Both the position numbers and the translations under genes were made by a program. This document shows, piece after piece, positions 1-10,419 of a DNA stretch of 64,000 nucleotides. Each line of letters starts with the position of its first letter. Position 1 is the first letter of the stretch. The stretch covers positions 116,070,000-116,133,999 of the forward strand of contig NC_089597.1 of NCBI RefSeq assembly GCF_019320115.1. The letters are read 5' to 3'. The stretch is from Miscanthus floridulus. Lineage: Eukaryota; Streptophyta; Magnoliopsida; Poales; Poaceae. The notes under the pieces are model-generated. The model saw nothing but the letters and a program-made list of their open reading frames with translations. It had not been told where the DNA came from and searched no databases.

Positions 1-230
1 CCACCTTTGCCGAGTGTCTTGGTCATTGCACTCGGCATAGCTGGGAAATTTGCTTTTTTTTTATATTTTTTTGTTTATTGCATCCACACATACATATATC
101 ACACAACCATCACATATTACACAACAATCACATATATCATACAGCCATCACATATAATCCATAACCATGACAAATATCATCACAAGTTGTCCACGGGTAT
201 CCCATAGTCCACAAATATCAGCTCATACTC
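1..230. mobile_element. Possible CACTA (En/Spm-like) subterminal fragment
   Basis: The first bases carry GCCGAGTG and, about 20 bp on, its inverted form CACTCGGC. Pairs of this kind fill the subterminal repeats of many grass CACTA transposons. A run of ACATATATCACACAACCATCAC-type AT-rich sequence follows. No CACTA terminus and no transposase frame is visible, so the element would lie mainly to the left of the window. The right limit given is arbitrary. Confidence 0.35.
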
Positions 231-1708
231 CGGCAGCAGCAGAGCAGAAGCTAAATAACCTTTGGCCGATTCGTGTAGTTCGTTCAGGTTCGCCGTGCGT
301 TCACCCCCATCTCATTGACTGCGGCAGCAGCTGCATCTGATGGCGAAGGAAGCTCGTCCTGTCGTCGCACATCTTGGCTGGGCTCACGCGGGCAAGCAAA
401 CGCGGTGGCAGCTAGCGATGGCGACCCTGCTGGATCGGATGGCGAAGGAAGCTCGTCCTGTCTGTCGTCCACGTACGACGATGGCGGCATGCAGCTAGCA
501 GTACGCGCGCGCGCGCGGAGGAGGAGGAGGCGACCCCGGTGGCGGTGAGCTGGCTGGGGATCATCATCGGTGCAGGTCGATGCTGCTAGCTGCATCAATC
601 ATGGTCATGGATGGCTAGCTATAGCTAGCTAGGTAGCTAGCTTCTGATGGAAGGTCCCTGTGTGGTGTGGATGTCGACGAGCGCGACGGCCGGGGGTGTG
701 TGGTGTGGGGACTAGGAGAAGGGGCTTAGGCGTTGGGCTCAGTAGTCGGTAGGTGGCCAGGCCATTGACCGACCTCGTACTGTATCGCGCGATGCAGACG
801 TCGCCGTCGCCGTCGCCGTCACCGAAACGTTTGCGTGGTCAGTGTTTTGGTTGGAGCAGGAACCAAAATCCGAGATTGCAGTCTGAAACGAAGCATGAGG
901 AGTCTGTATGTACTAGTTTGTTTGCAGGCTCGAAGATGAAAGTCTGGCGGGCCCATGATCGATGGTAATCTTGCAGAGGCCTGTTAAGGCCCATGCTGCT
1001 AAAAGCCCAGCACCACTTTGCGGCCTTCATGCATGTCCGCTCTTCTCGAGTCTTTTTTGCAAGGCCCAAACAGAGGAGTAATACCACGCCTCAGCAGTCA
1101 GCAGTCAGGAGCCCAGCACGCTTGAAGCTTGTGCACCAGTCACGGTCGCGGCCCCCCGATCGACCCATGCACGTCACGTGCCCGGCGTAATAACAGCATA
1201 GGGCGAGCAGGAGCGTAGGTACACTCCTCGGGAGTACGGTGCTGTACCACAGGCGATCTCACAGCACAGAAGTCCAGCGTCGCTACTGCTCACTGCGCTA
1301 GCTGCACTGCACCGTACGGCCATCACGCGACTGTACATGTTGCCTGGCATGCAGAAAGCTAGTGGCATCACGCATGCCGGCATGCAGCCGCAGCCTGCTG
1401 CGCATGGGACATACGGCAACTGGCAAACAGTCGAAGCGAGCGAGGGATAGGGGATTTCTGCCGGACACACCGTGCGGGCCGGGGGACGGACGTAGGCCAC
1501 GTAGCGTAGGGAACAGTGCCCGGCAGATCTCTCTCGTCGGTGCCAGCGGCAACGGCCGGCCACAGCTGGCCGCCTGCACACTTGGCTCTGGCTGGCTGGC
1601 CGATCAGGCGGGTCCAGTGGACAACTTACGGCCGCGGGCCGCCTGCCCGGCCACATGGCTCGGGTGGCCGCGGATGCCTAGCCTATGCGTCTAGGGCGTG
1701 TATCATAT

Positions 1709-1759
<51 letters not shown>

Positions 1760-3198
1760 ATATATAATAAAACAATGCCTTGTGCTGCTTAGTTGGATCC
1801 AGGCCTCTCCGCTGAATCGGGCACGGGCAGGCAGTGAAGTTGCAGATGCAGATTCAGTATATCCTACGATTTGCAGAACGGACAGCCTCATCATGCCATC
1901 AGGTTGCTGCCCTGTACTTATCGGTCTCTAACGTCGTGTTGTGCTGTGCTGTGTGATGCATTCATTCACCGGTCAAAAGCTAGCTGAGGTCTTGCGTTGC
2001 TGCATCTACCCATGTGGATCACCTCCTGTTGCTCCCTTAACAATGGAGAGACCGATCGAGAGATGATCACTTGGAACACGCCGCACATGGCACAAATGCT
2101 ATTCAATCCCGTGCATCCCTCCATCCATCCATCCGAGTTGTCACGGGCTCACGGCTCTGTGAGTTCATGCTGGTCATATACGTGTCGTACATTTCGCAGA
2201 AATGTTCTGGACTCTCCCAAGTTTTTTATGTGCCAGCACTAGCAGTACCAGTGCCGTTTTTTTTGTCTCCCTTTTGTAGAGGCACGCTGCAGACATGCAT
2301 GCACAGGAGGAGCAGGAGCGGGGAGAAAAGCTTTCCTTCACAAAAAGGACCCCCAAAGGAAAACAATTTGTCATGCCAACTTTGTGGCGCTTTCGTTTCA
2401 GATAAGCTCGGTCGAGAGTCGAGACAGGGGGCGGCGCCGAGGCGAGCGACATGGATATCAGGGAAAGGGATTAAGCACTTGATGCGTCCATGTTCCTGGA
2501 TTCATGCAGCCTCAAAGTGTGCTTTGCTTGCCTGCTTGTCCCTTTTGATGACATGCATGACACTGGTGACAGCCTTTGCAAACACAGTGCAGTGTGTTGT
2601 GGGTCAAATGTAAAGCACACCCACTGTTACCTCTTTTGTTTGTTATATCCTCTCGTTCGCCAGTCACCACAAAGATCACATGCGAGTGAGAGACATGCAG
2701 TGCGGCGGGGGATTCCGTCCCGGCCCGTTTGTGCGTCGCTAGCTAAAGCTCATGCTTGCTGCACAAGGCCATGGGAAAGGGAAGGGATGAGTATTTGATG
2801 AGGCGCTGGTCGCCAAAAGGGGTGTGCAGACACCTTGATTTGTTCATTAACTTTAGTCAAGCTCCTTTTTTTTCTTTTCTCTTTCATTCAGTGGAAAGAT
2901 GCAGCAGTGCCGCCTGACGCTACGAATATGACAAATATATCCTGGACGGTGGTGTAGTCTATGTCTATCACCTCGAATGTAGCCTGTTTTGTTTCAAGCT
3001 GCAAACTTTATTTGCGCATGCATGCATATTATACGATACAAGTGGCCGGGTTTCTCTACAAACTCATAACCAAGTGACAAATCTGCTTACATCTATACAT
3101 ACATATATGTAAATATGTAGACGTGCTTTGCTATACGTTTTTCTGTGTATCTTGTTGTGTCTATACATGTACAAGCTCAAACCTACGGAAGTATACTA
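231..3198. other. Left flank, no gene recognised
   Basis: This stretch holds short open frames on both strands, but none resembles a known plant protein and none has convincing splice or codon structure. It contains simple repeats: alternating GC near 504-518, GCTAGCTA-rich sequence near 613-640, GCCGTC repeats at about 798-823, a CCAT repeat at about 2119-2136, and the heptamer array listed separately. Composition swings from GC-rich (1-1.7 kb) to AT-rich (after 2.8 kb), as in grass intergenic or promoter-distal DNA. Confidence 0.5.
1709..1759. repeat. Heptamer tandem repeat (GCTCTCC)n
   Basis: About seven near-perfect copies of the 7-bp unit GCTCTCC stand in a row. The array is followed directly by CATATATAATAA, which resembles a TATA element. 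Pyrimidine-rich tracts next to a TATA-like site occur in plant promoters, but no gene can be assigned downstream on either strand, so a promoter role is only a possibility. Confidence 0.85.
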
Positions 3199-3310
3199 CT
3201 CCCTCTCCGTCCTAAATTATAAGTCACTTTTACATTTTGGGTACATTAAATTTGCTATTAATTTGTCTATGTATCTAGACAAAGCGACTTATAATTTACA
3301 ACAGAGGGAT
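3199..3310. mobile_element. Stowaway-type MITE (112 bp)
   Basis: The segment is bounded by TA on each side. Its ends are inverted copies: CTCCCTCTCCGTCC plus AAATTATAAGTC at the left, and GACTTATAATTT plus GAGGGAT at the right. CTCCCTCCGT-like ends with a TA target duplication are the hallmark of Stowaway MITEs mobilised by mariner-like transposases. It has no coding capacity. Confidence 0.85.
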
Positions 3311-3370
3311 TACCTTAGCACTGAAATATGAATATCAGTTTGCGTATGGTTCAGTCCGGGGCGTTATTCA

Positions 3371-3487
3371 GCCTGTTCATTTGTTGGTTTCAGCCAGCCC
3401 AAACCAGTCAGCCAACGGTGTTTTTCTCTCACAATAAACTAGCACCAGTCAGCCCAAACCAGCCCAGAAACCAACCAGCGAACAGGC
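3371..3487. mobile_element. Short MITE with GCCTGTTC ends
   Basis: The left end reads GCCTGTTCATTTGTTGGTTTC and the right end is its inverted match with three differences (GCCTGTTCGCTGGTTGGTTTC when reversed). The interior repeats CAGCCCAAACCAG-type words on both arms, so much of the element can fold. No clean target duplication could be read, which leaves the superfamily open (hAT or PIF type). It is non-coding. Confidence 0.7.
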
Positions 3488-3934
3488 CGATTATGGATAG
3501 AGTTGGATATATAAGGATTAAACCGTACGTACCAAAAACATGCCCTCTTATCACAAATTCAGATATAAACCCAGATCCAGCTCACACTCGCTCGCTTGGA
3601 CATTCTCCCCGCGGGCCATCATATGCTGGTCATGGCTATCAACCAAACCAATGATTAGATGCTCAACGTTGCTTTGACCAACCAATCCCTTCTTAATCAA
3701 TCCTCCATCTGTTCATGTAATAAATGGCAGTACGTAGCACACTGTGCAGTATACTGCATACTCCCATGTGATGTATATACATGTACAGTACTGTACTCCA
3801 TGTGATGTGATGCATGTGGTCGTCAAAACTGAAAGCGTTTGTTACTGCTGCATCGAAGCTTCGATCGTTTGCAGCGATCGGAGAACAACGATTTTTACTA
3901 CTTCTATTATTCTATATGGGCACAGGCCTAGCTA

Positions 3935-4166
3935 CTCCCTCCATCCCAAATTATCCGCCATTTTGGATTTTTCGTACGGTAAGTTTGACTATATTTTTGT
4001 AGAAAATACGTGCAACATTTGTATATCCAAATAAATTTATTATAAAAATATATTTAACGATCTATCTTATGATATTAATTATATACCATAAATCTTAATT
4101 TTTTTTGTATATAAAATTAGTCAAAATTATTTCTCAGAGAATGATAATTATTTTGGAACGGAGGTG
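3935..4166. mobile_element. Stowaway-type MITE (232 bp)
   Basis: A TA dinucleotide flanks both ends. The left end CTCCCTCCATCCCAAATTAT is matched in inverse by the right end (CACCTCCGTTCCAAAATAAT when reversed). The interior is AT-rich and non-coding. This is the second of three CTCCCTC-type MITEs within 1.6 kb. Confidence 0.8.
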
Positions 4167-4482
4167 TAGCTAGCTAGTCTAGCAATGATTTGACTTTGCA
4201 TAGGCGGGGATATACAGGAGTACATATTTGGTGTCTGTGTGACTCTATACAGCTAGCGATGATAAACGGGGACGGAAAAAAATATTGGCAAGGTAAACGG
4301 GGGAAACCTTAGCATCAACGAATGGCTCTAGGTAACTAGGTTACAGCAATTAATTACAAGTAATTAACTTCAATTCAATCGATCGACGGGGCCATGCATA
4401 GTCCACAGATCGAGGTACCCAAAATCCTCAAGTCAGCTGTACTATTGTACGTACTACACTACGCAAGGTGAATTGTACTGTA

Positions 4483-4730
4483 CTCCCTCGGTACTAAAAA
4501 AAAAAATTAAAGTCGTTTTGGACAAGGCTTGGTAATATAAATCATGAATAACTTTTAAGTCATTGAGTTTGAAAATGTGAAAACCATATGTATAGATTTG
4601 TCATGAAAAATACTTTCACAAAAATTTACATATATCACTTTTTGATAAATATCTTTATAAAAATAAATAGTCAAAGTTATGTTTTGGAGACCGTATCGCT
4701 GTCAAATCGGCTTTATTTTTGAGTAGGGAG
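4483..4730. mobile_element. Stowaway-type MITE (248 bp)
   Basis: The element is flanked by TA (4481-4482 and 4731-4732). The left end CTCCCTCGGTACTAAAA and the right end GAGTAGGGAG are inverted relatives. The interior has the AT-rich non-coding sequence typical of Stowaway families. A run of eleven A near the left end suggests slippage. Confidence 0.75.
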
Positions 4731-5465
4731 TAACGTTGACTATTTGTGCTGACACAATTTTGTCACGGCGTGGGTTACAGTACAGAACAGAACCATCAGA
4801 CGACGAAGACAGGCGTGTACGACGACGTACGGCGCCGTAGCAGACGAGCGGCCTGCCGGCGTGCGCAGCCGTGGATTGAAGGACGCCGACGCATACTTTC
4901 CGCGCGCCGCGCCGGCCGGTTTCCACGAGTCCTCCTCCAACGGCGCTCGGTCCGATGTGGCAGCTCAGCTACTAACGCTCGCTGCAGGAAGCGTACGTAC
5001 GTACGCGGTCGATGTGCACGCATGGTGGAATAACCATAACCTGTCCCGTGTCCGGAACACGTACACCGCCCGCCGGGGTTGTACGTAGTAGTACGTGGAC
5101 ACCGTGTACCGGACTGGTCATGCACAGCGTCTGGGTCATCATCACTTTCTCCGCCGCGCGTCATCTGGTTGGGACCCCGGCGGACGGCGGGCGGGGACGA
5201 AAAAAGCCGCCGGAAGCGTAGCATCTAGGTGGGAGCAGACATGCAGCAGTAGTACGTGTGCAGGGTGCGGCGCGGCAGCCTTTTGCAGCAGGCGGGCAGT
5301 GCAATGTATCGGCATCGAATCCCCGTCCGTCCACGGACGCGGGTAGTAACCGCTATCACTGACTGTCCGTGCCGGTGCGGTCTAACGGTACGTCGAGGTC
5401 CGGAATCGAACAACAACACGACAGGGAACTGGTAGGACGGAACGGAGACCATAGATCGTCCCAGG
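4731..5465. other. GC-rich flank next to the hAT insertion, no gene recognised
   Basis: This 0.7 kb stretch is rich in CG and in ACGT words (for example the ACGTACGTACGTACG run near 4990). Overlapping open frames exist on both strands, as expected from the base composition, but none shows a recognisable domain. It ends with GTCCCAGG (5458-5465), the left copy of the hAT target-site duplication. Confidence 0.5.
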
Positions 5466-6343
5466 TAAAGAGGGCAACGGGGAACGTCCCCGACTGGTAT
5501 TGGCAGAACGTATTCATCCCCGCAAACTAAAATCTACCCGTCCCCGTCCACGTCCCCGATCGGGGATTTCATACCCGCCGGGTATCCATACCCAAGTACA
5601 CACCCGTGTATAATCGTAACAAAATGTTCAGTGTGACAACACTTTCAGTTTAAAATTGCAAAAAAAAAAAAATAGAGATTCAGAGAATACAAGTCTTCAG
5701 CATAAGGTCTTAACTGATTGATAACAAGTTCAATGTCTAGTAGCCTAACAGATTACAGATCCACTGACCATGTTCCATCCCATCAAGGCATCAACAATTT
5801 GACACCAAAATACAGACATAGTTAGCCCATTGGCTTAGTCACTCAGTCATAGCAGCAGCCAGTAGGCATCAAGTTCTAAGCAGCAACACAATCCCGCAGT
5901 GTTATCACACATTACAAGCCATACTACTACATAAATAGTTAAGTGGTTGGGTTGTGTGAGCACATAACAAAATGCACTTGTAATTGCACGCTAGCTTGAT
6001 TGTTGATCCTGCCGAAGGGAAGCATCCAGTGAAGGTTGGAGCGATGGATTTAGAGTTTCAGCTCCTGCATAAGCATGAAAAATGAGTAGTTAAGTAGGCA
6101 GTCTTGAAACAGTGAATTATATGCAATGCAATGAAGCAGAAAAAGCAGAAATGGAATGTTTTTAGTCTAGAACAATTACGTGAAGCCCCTCTTGAACTTC
6201 ATTGAGATCAGACCAGAAGCTAGCAGGTCTGCCTTCATCAGTGAGGACTCCTGCACAAAAGATAATTTTACTTTCATGTTTTTTTAAATAAAACATTGAA
6301 TTGCATGAGAAAGAAAATATAAAATGGTCAACAAATAGACCTT
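5466..6343 (-). other. 3' untranslated and subterminal part of the hAT element
   Basis: The first 150 bases carry subterminal words (CCCCGTCC, CCGGGTATC, CACCCG). Then follows AT-rich sequence down to the transposase stop at 6344. No second reading frame is apparent. This would be the 3' UTR of the transposase transcript and the transposase-binding end. Confidence 0.6.
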
Positions 6344-7568
6344 TTATTTGTTTCTAATCCAATCTTGTGAACACATTAGAGCCTCCAACATCTGAGAAGT
6401 AAGCCTGCTGCGATGCTCACTAAGTACTCTCCCGCTAGTGCTGAACGTAGATTCTGAAGCAACAGTTGTTATAGGAATTGCAAAAATATTCCTAGCTATC
6501 ATCCTCAAAGTAGGATAGCGTGTTCCTACAACCTTCCACCAGTCCAAAACATTGAAGCCTTCGGTCTGTATGTCCACCATATCATCCTCTAAGTACCGAT
6601 CTAGTTCAGATTTAAACCTCAATGATGATGGCTGTGAACTTGCAACATGTATAGTGTCTACTGTGGGTTTGATGGTACTACTATTTGTACCTGCATCCTC
6701 ATCTGTGTGATGCTCCAGCATCAAATCACTCAATGTGTCCTTCACTTTAGCAACTTCTTCATTAGAGTTTGTCACCTGCAACACTTCAAAGCAGTAAAGA
6801 AGCATGTGATGTTTAAATCTAGGGTCAAGAAGGGTGGCAATGCCCATCAGACCTTGAATTTCTATCCAATATTTTCTAAACTTGGCTTCCATGTTATCAG
6901 ACATTTCTTCTATCAATGGGTTGCCACAAGATGACCATTCCCTAATTTTACTTCTAACCTCACAAATCTTGTTGAAGAACATGTTTGCAGTCACATAGTC
7001 GGTTTCAGAGAACAGGACATAAATGTCATTAAATAATTTAAGCCTTGCAGTCATATCAGTAGCAAACTGAAATTCTTCCTCAGTGGGGCAGCAAGTATAT
7101 TGCCTATCTACACGGGTTGCTCTCATGAAAACAGCCTTGTAGGGCAATGCAGTACTAAGCATTATGTAAGTTGAATTACATCTTGTCTTACAATCCAATG
7201 CTACCTTCTCAATTTTAACATGTGCATACTTAGCTATCTCCTCAAATTTTTCTACCCTTTTTGGTGTGGCTGTCCAGTAAGCTACGCTATCACGAAAGTT
7301 TTCAATGGCATCTTTTAGTTTTTATAGTCCATCCTTAACAATCAGATTAAGGATATGAGCACAACAACGCATGTGTAAAAACTTTCCATTAGCCATAAGC
7401 TTAGTTTTGCCAATCTTTCTAACAAGGTAAGGAATTGTTGCATCATTTGAACTGCAATTGTCAAGCGTGATGGTTGATACCTTCCCATCAATATTCTAGT
7501 CAACAAGGGAGTCATACAGTTCATCACTAATGACTTCATGAGTGTGTGGACTTGGCATATAAATAAAC
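6344..7568 (-). pseudogene. hAT transposase, catalytic C-terminal exon (decayed)
   Basis: The exon begins after a plausible acceptor (TTTTATAG, 7569-7576) and ends in a TAA at 6344-6346. In order it shows the hAT motif TLDNCSSND (second catalytic Asp region), then CCAHILNLIV, then DSVAYWTATPKRVEKFEEIA, DCKTRCNSTYIML, a helical insertion region, and the hAT C-terminal dimerisation domain (DWWKVVGTRYPTLRMIARNI, then PITTVASESTFSTSGRV). The last 285 codons are open. Upstream there are at least two nonsense codons: TAG after the motif 'SLVD' near 7500 and TAA after 'KDGL' near 7325. The normally conserved Trp of the CKTRWNSTY motif reads Cys. The gene product would cut and join DNA at the hAT ends; this copy cannot make a full protein. 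Confidence 0.9.
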
Positions 7569-7668
7569 CTATAAAAGACCAGCAAACTTTATGAGCAACA
7601 TGTCAAAAAATCTATAAATTATAGCACTGTACAGAAATGCAACCAGATCCAACAATCATTAGGCTCAC

Positions 7669-7850
7669 CTCATGATAATTTTCTTAGAGTCCAAGTCTCA
7701 TCAATAAAGTGTGTTGTGATAGCCATGTATCCTCTTTTCTGGTTATCAGAAGTCCACATGTCACTAGTGATTACCACCTTAGACTTGATTCCAGCCATAT
7801 ATTAAATGGCTTTCTTCTTCTCTAGTTCATACCGTTCAAGTATGTACTTC
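7669..7850 (-). pseudogene. hAT transposase, exon with TSDMWTSDNQ motif
   Basis: Read on the minus strand, this exon follows an acceptor TTATTTTAG and ends at a donor GAG|GTGAGC. It encodes the first catalytic-Asp motif of the hAT RNase H-like fold, TSDMWTSDNQKRGYMAIT, followed by HFIDETWTLRK. A TAA codon interrupts the stretch KKKAI/YMAGIKS just before. The last codons appear to lack one A in the AGAAAAT run, so the frame does not continue cleanly into the next exon. The 100-bp intron to its left in gene order (7851-7950) has GT and AG ends. Confidence 0.8.
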
Positions 7851-7950
7851 CTAAAATAATGAAATATAGGCACACAACATTGCAAAGCAGGTTGTAATTG
7901 GCACAAACGTACTACATACAAAAGCATGCACAAAATCACACTATATATAC

Positions 7951-8434
7951 CTTAATGTGTTTCTGGTGCCAATCTTGAACAAGGGTTGGAGTGCATGTAC
8001 AAATCTTCTAAAACCAGCATGGCCAACCATGCTCAAGGGATACTCATGTAGCACAATCATAGCAGCAAGTTCCTTTCTAGCTATGTCTTGATCAAAGGGG
8101 TAGTTCTCTATAGAAACTGTCCCTACATCTATGGTACTAAACCTCAATGCTGTTTGAGATAGTGTCTTTTTTCCTCCCAACTTAATCTTCCTAAGAGTGC
8201 ATGACTTCAAGTGATAGTGAAGGTCCTTAGGAGGTGTTTGGTTCAGCTAGGAGCTCCTATATCTAGTCCTATTTAGTCACTTTTTACCCAAACATTATGA
8301 CTAAATGGAACTAAAAGGACATTAGTCCTCTCTAGCAACTCTAGAGTGACTAAATGGGACTAAACCATTTAGGAGGGACTAAAGTTTAGCAGCCCAAACC
8401 AAACACCCCCTTAGTCCCATCCCTTGTTTCTCCT
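7951..8434 (-). pseudogene. hAT transposase exon, distal half of the BED finger, carrying a MITE
   Basis: On the minus strand, with the MITE 8230-8410 left out, this piece reads on from the Copia insertion point. It completes the BED zinc finger with HYHLKSC (the His and Cys ligands) and continues with the usual hAT stretch FDQDIARKELAAMIVLHEYPL, then HAGFRRFVHALQPLF. It ends at a donor AAG|GTATAT at 7950. No stop codon interrupts it. The MITE and the Copia element lie only 24 bp apart within the codons for the finger loop. Confidence 0.85.
8230..8410. mobile_element. Tourist-like MITE in the hAT transposase (181 bp)
   Basis: The target duplication TTA is present on both sides (8227-8229 and 8411-8413). 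The left end GGAGGTGTTTGGTT and the right end, reversed, GGGGGTGTTTGGTT form the terminal inverted repeat, and GACTAAA/TTTAGTC words recur in both arms. A 3-bp TTA duplication and GGGTGTTTGGTT-like ends fit the PIF/Harbinger-type Tourist MITEs. Its insertion broke the transposase within the BED finger. Confidence 0.9.
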
Positions 8435-8942
8435 TGAAAGCTCTAGTTTGGTTTTGGTTAATTGATGAAACCCTAGGTGCTAACCTAGTTTATCAAAGTG
8501 ATTATGAGATAGGTAGCGCTACTCCAAGTGATGAAGCAATGACGAAGATCATGACAAAGGTGATGGCATGGTGATGATCAAATGCTTGAACTTGGAAAAG
8601 AAGAAAGAGAAAAATAAAAGGATCAAGGCAAAGGTATAAAATATAGGAGCCATTTTGTTTTAGTGATCAAGACACTTAGTGAGTGTGATCACATTTAGGA
8701 TAGATAGCTGTACTATTAAGAGGAGTGAAACTCATATCGAAATGCGGTTATCAAAGTGCCACCAGATGCTCTAATTCATTGCATATGCATTTAGGATCTA
8801 GTGGAGTGCTAACACCCTTGAAAATGTTTGTGAAAATATGCTAACACATGTGCACATGGTGATACACTTGGTGGTTGGCACATTTGAGCAAGGGTGAAGA
8901 AGATAGAGTCGAAGAGGAGGTAGTCGCGCTGGTTACAGAGTG

Positions 8943-9420
8943 ACCGGACACGTCCGGTATGATGACCGGACACATCCGGTATTCGGCGGTAGACTCAGCG
9001 ACCGGACGCGTCCGGTCGCCACACCGGACACGTCCGGTATGACTCAGAAAAATAGTGTTTCGCAGTGAAGTCGACCGGACGCATCCGGTCGTCCATGGGT
9101 GCTTACTGTACTCGACCGGACGCTGAGGCTCAGCGTTCGGTCAGTCTCTACCAGATGCATCTGGTCAGCCCTGGTGGCTTACTGGACTCGACCAGACTCG
9201 ACGATGGAGCGTCCGGTCAATTGAGTGTCTGCGTCCGGTGTGAGCGTTCGGTCATCGACAGTATGCGCGGTAACGACTATGATGATTTGAACCGAACACG
9301 TGGCAGTCTGAGGCTACCGGACATGTCCAATATGCCGACCGGACGCGTCCGATATTCATGACCGACGTGTCTGGTGCTGCGTCCGGTCAGTTGGACTACA
9401 GCGTCCGGTCGGCCCGTGAT
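8943..9420. repeat. Array of ACCGGAC-GTCCGGT palindromes in the Copia U3
   Basis: At least eight 16-bp palindromes of the form ACCGGA(C)nn(G)TCCGGT occur within 480 bp, for example at 8943, 8964, 9001, 9023, 9074 and 9150, with single arms between. The 9001 copy is a perfect 16-bp palindrome. The 9150 copy (ACCAGATGCATCTGGT) is also perfect but has C to T changes on both arms. The array lies upstream of the TATA-like site and is present in the other LTR at 17343-17820. Confidence 0.9.
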
Positions 9421-9463
9421 TTGCCCAGTGAAGGGGTATAACGGCTCTATTTGATGGGGGCTC

Positions 9464-9472
9464 TATTTATAG
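9464..9472 (+). promoter_or_regulatory. TATA-like element of the Copia 5' LTR
   Basis: TATTTATAG sits in the sequence GGGGGCTCTATTTATAGCCCC, about 0.9 kb before the end of the LTR. The 3' LTR copy at 17864 reads TATGTATAG. Its position after the palindrome array fits a U3/R border. Confidence 0.5.
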
Positions 9473-10361
9473 CCCCATTGCCGGCTCAAGGGGTAACTCT
9501 TGCACATTTTCATTGACATAGCAACCTTGTGAGCTTAGCCAAAGCCCTCCCACTCATCTCCATCATTGATCCATCATCATTGTGAGATTGGGAGAGAATC
9601 CAAGTGCGTTGCTTGAGTGATTGCATCTAGTGGCACTTGGTATTCGTGTTGCGCTACGGATTTCGCTTGTTACTCTTGGTGGTTGCCACCACCTAGACGG
9701 TTGGAGCAGTGGTGGAGGATTGGCACGAGTTGGTGATTGTTCGTGGCCGCCTTCGGTGATTGTGAGAGGAGTTATACCTTCCCCGACGGAGTGCCGAAAG
9801 GTAACTCTAGTAAATTGCTCGTGTCATTGAGTTATCTCACTTGTGGGTCAGTTTTTGCGGTGTCCTATCGTGTGGACGAGGTTTGTGAAACACCTCTTAG
9901 CCACCGAACCACCAAGTGTTGGTCGACACAACGGGGACGTAGCGTGTTGGTAAGCACGTGAACCTCAGAAGAAAATCGATTGTCTCTTGTCATTTGCATT
10001 CTCCCGGTGATTGGCTTGATCTTCATCTTGTGATTGGTTCATCCCCTACACGGCGGTATAATCACCCTACTTACTTGATTACATTCTTGCAAACTAGTTG
10101 ATACAAGCTCTTTAGAGTAATTAGAATTGAGAGCTTGCTTTATTGTTTATATTCATCTAGTTGAGATATTTAGAGTAGCAAGTTTGTGTGCCTAAGTAAT
10201 CATTGCAACTAGAATTGTTGGATAGGTGGCTTGCAACCCTTGTAGAGCTAGAGCAAGTTTGCATTACGCTATTTGTCATACTAATCAAATTGCTCTAGTT
10301 GATTTGTATATTTTTAAATAGGCTATTCACCCCCCCTCTAGCCATACTAGGACCTTTCAAG

Positions 10362-10378
10362 TGGTATTAGAGCCATGG
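10362..10378 (+). promoter_or_regulatory. Primer binding site of the Copia element
   Basis: TGGTATTAGAGCCATGG starts two bases after the LTR end. It matches the complement of the 3' end of plant initiator tRNA-Met (TGGTATCAGAGC) with one change. Confidence 0.85.
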
Positions 10379-10419
10379 TCACTGTTTGATTAAAGGCTTA
10401 ACAACCTCGGTGTCAAATT

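Larger units (their letters stand above)
8435..10359 (+). repeat. 5' LTR of the Copia element
   Basis: It contains a palindrome-rich block (8943-9420), a TATA-like TATTTATAG at 9464 between inverted GGGGCT/AGCCCC words, and the transcribed part ending in CTTTCA. Its length equals that of the 3' copy exactly, so no indel has separated them in length since insertion. Confidence 0.95.

Noticed and set aside
5012..5450. Overlapping frames of 69-142 codons in the GC-rich left flank
   Set aside because: Several frames on both strands are open at once because of base composition; no domain, no codon pattern, no splice structure.
10362..10378. A tRNA gene
   Set aside because: The match to initiator tRNA-Met is limited to the 3' terminal stretch used as primer site; no cloverleaf arms surround it. 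The same holds for the sites near 29900 and 54740.
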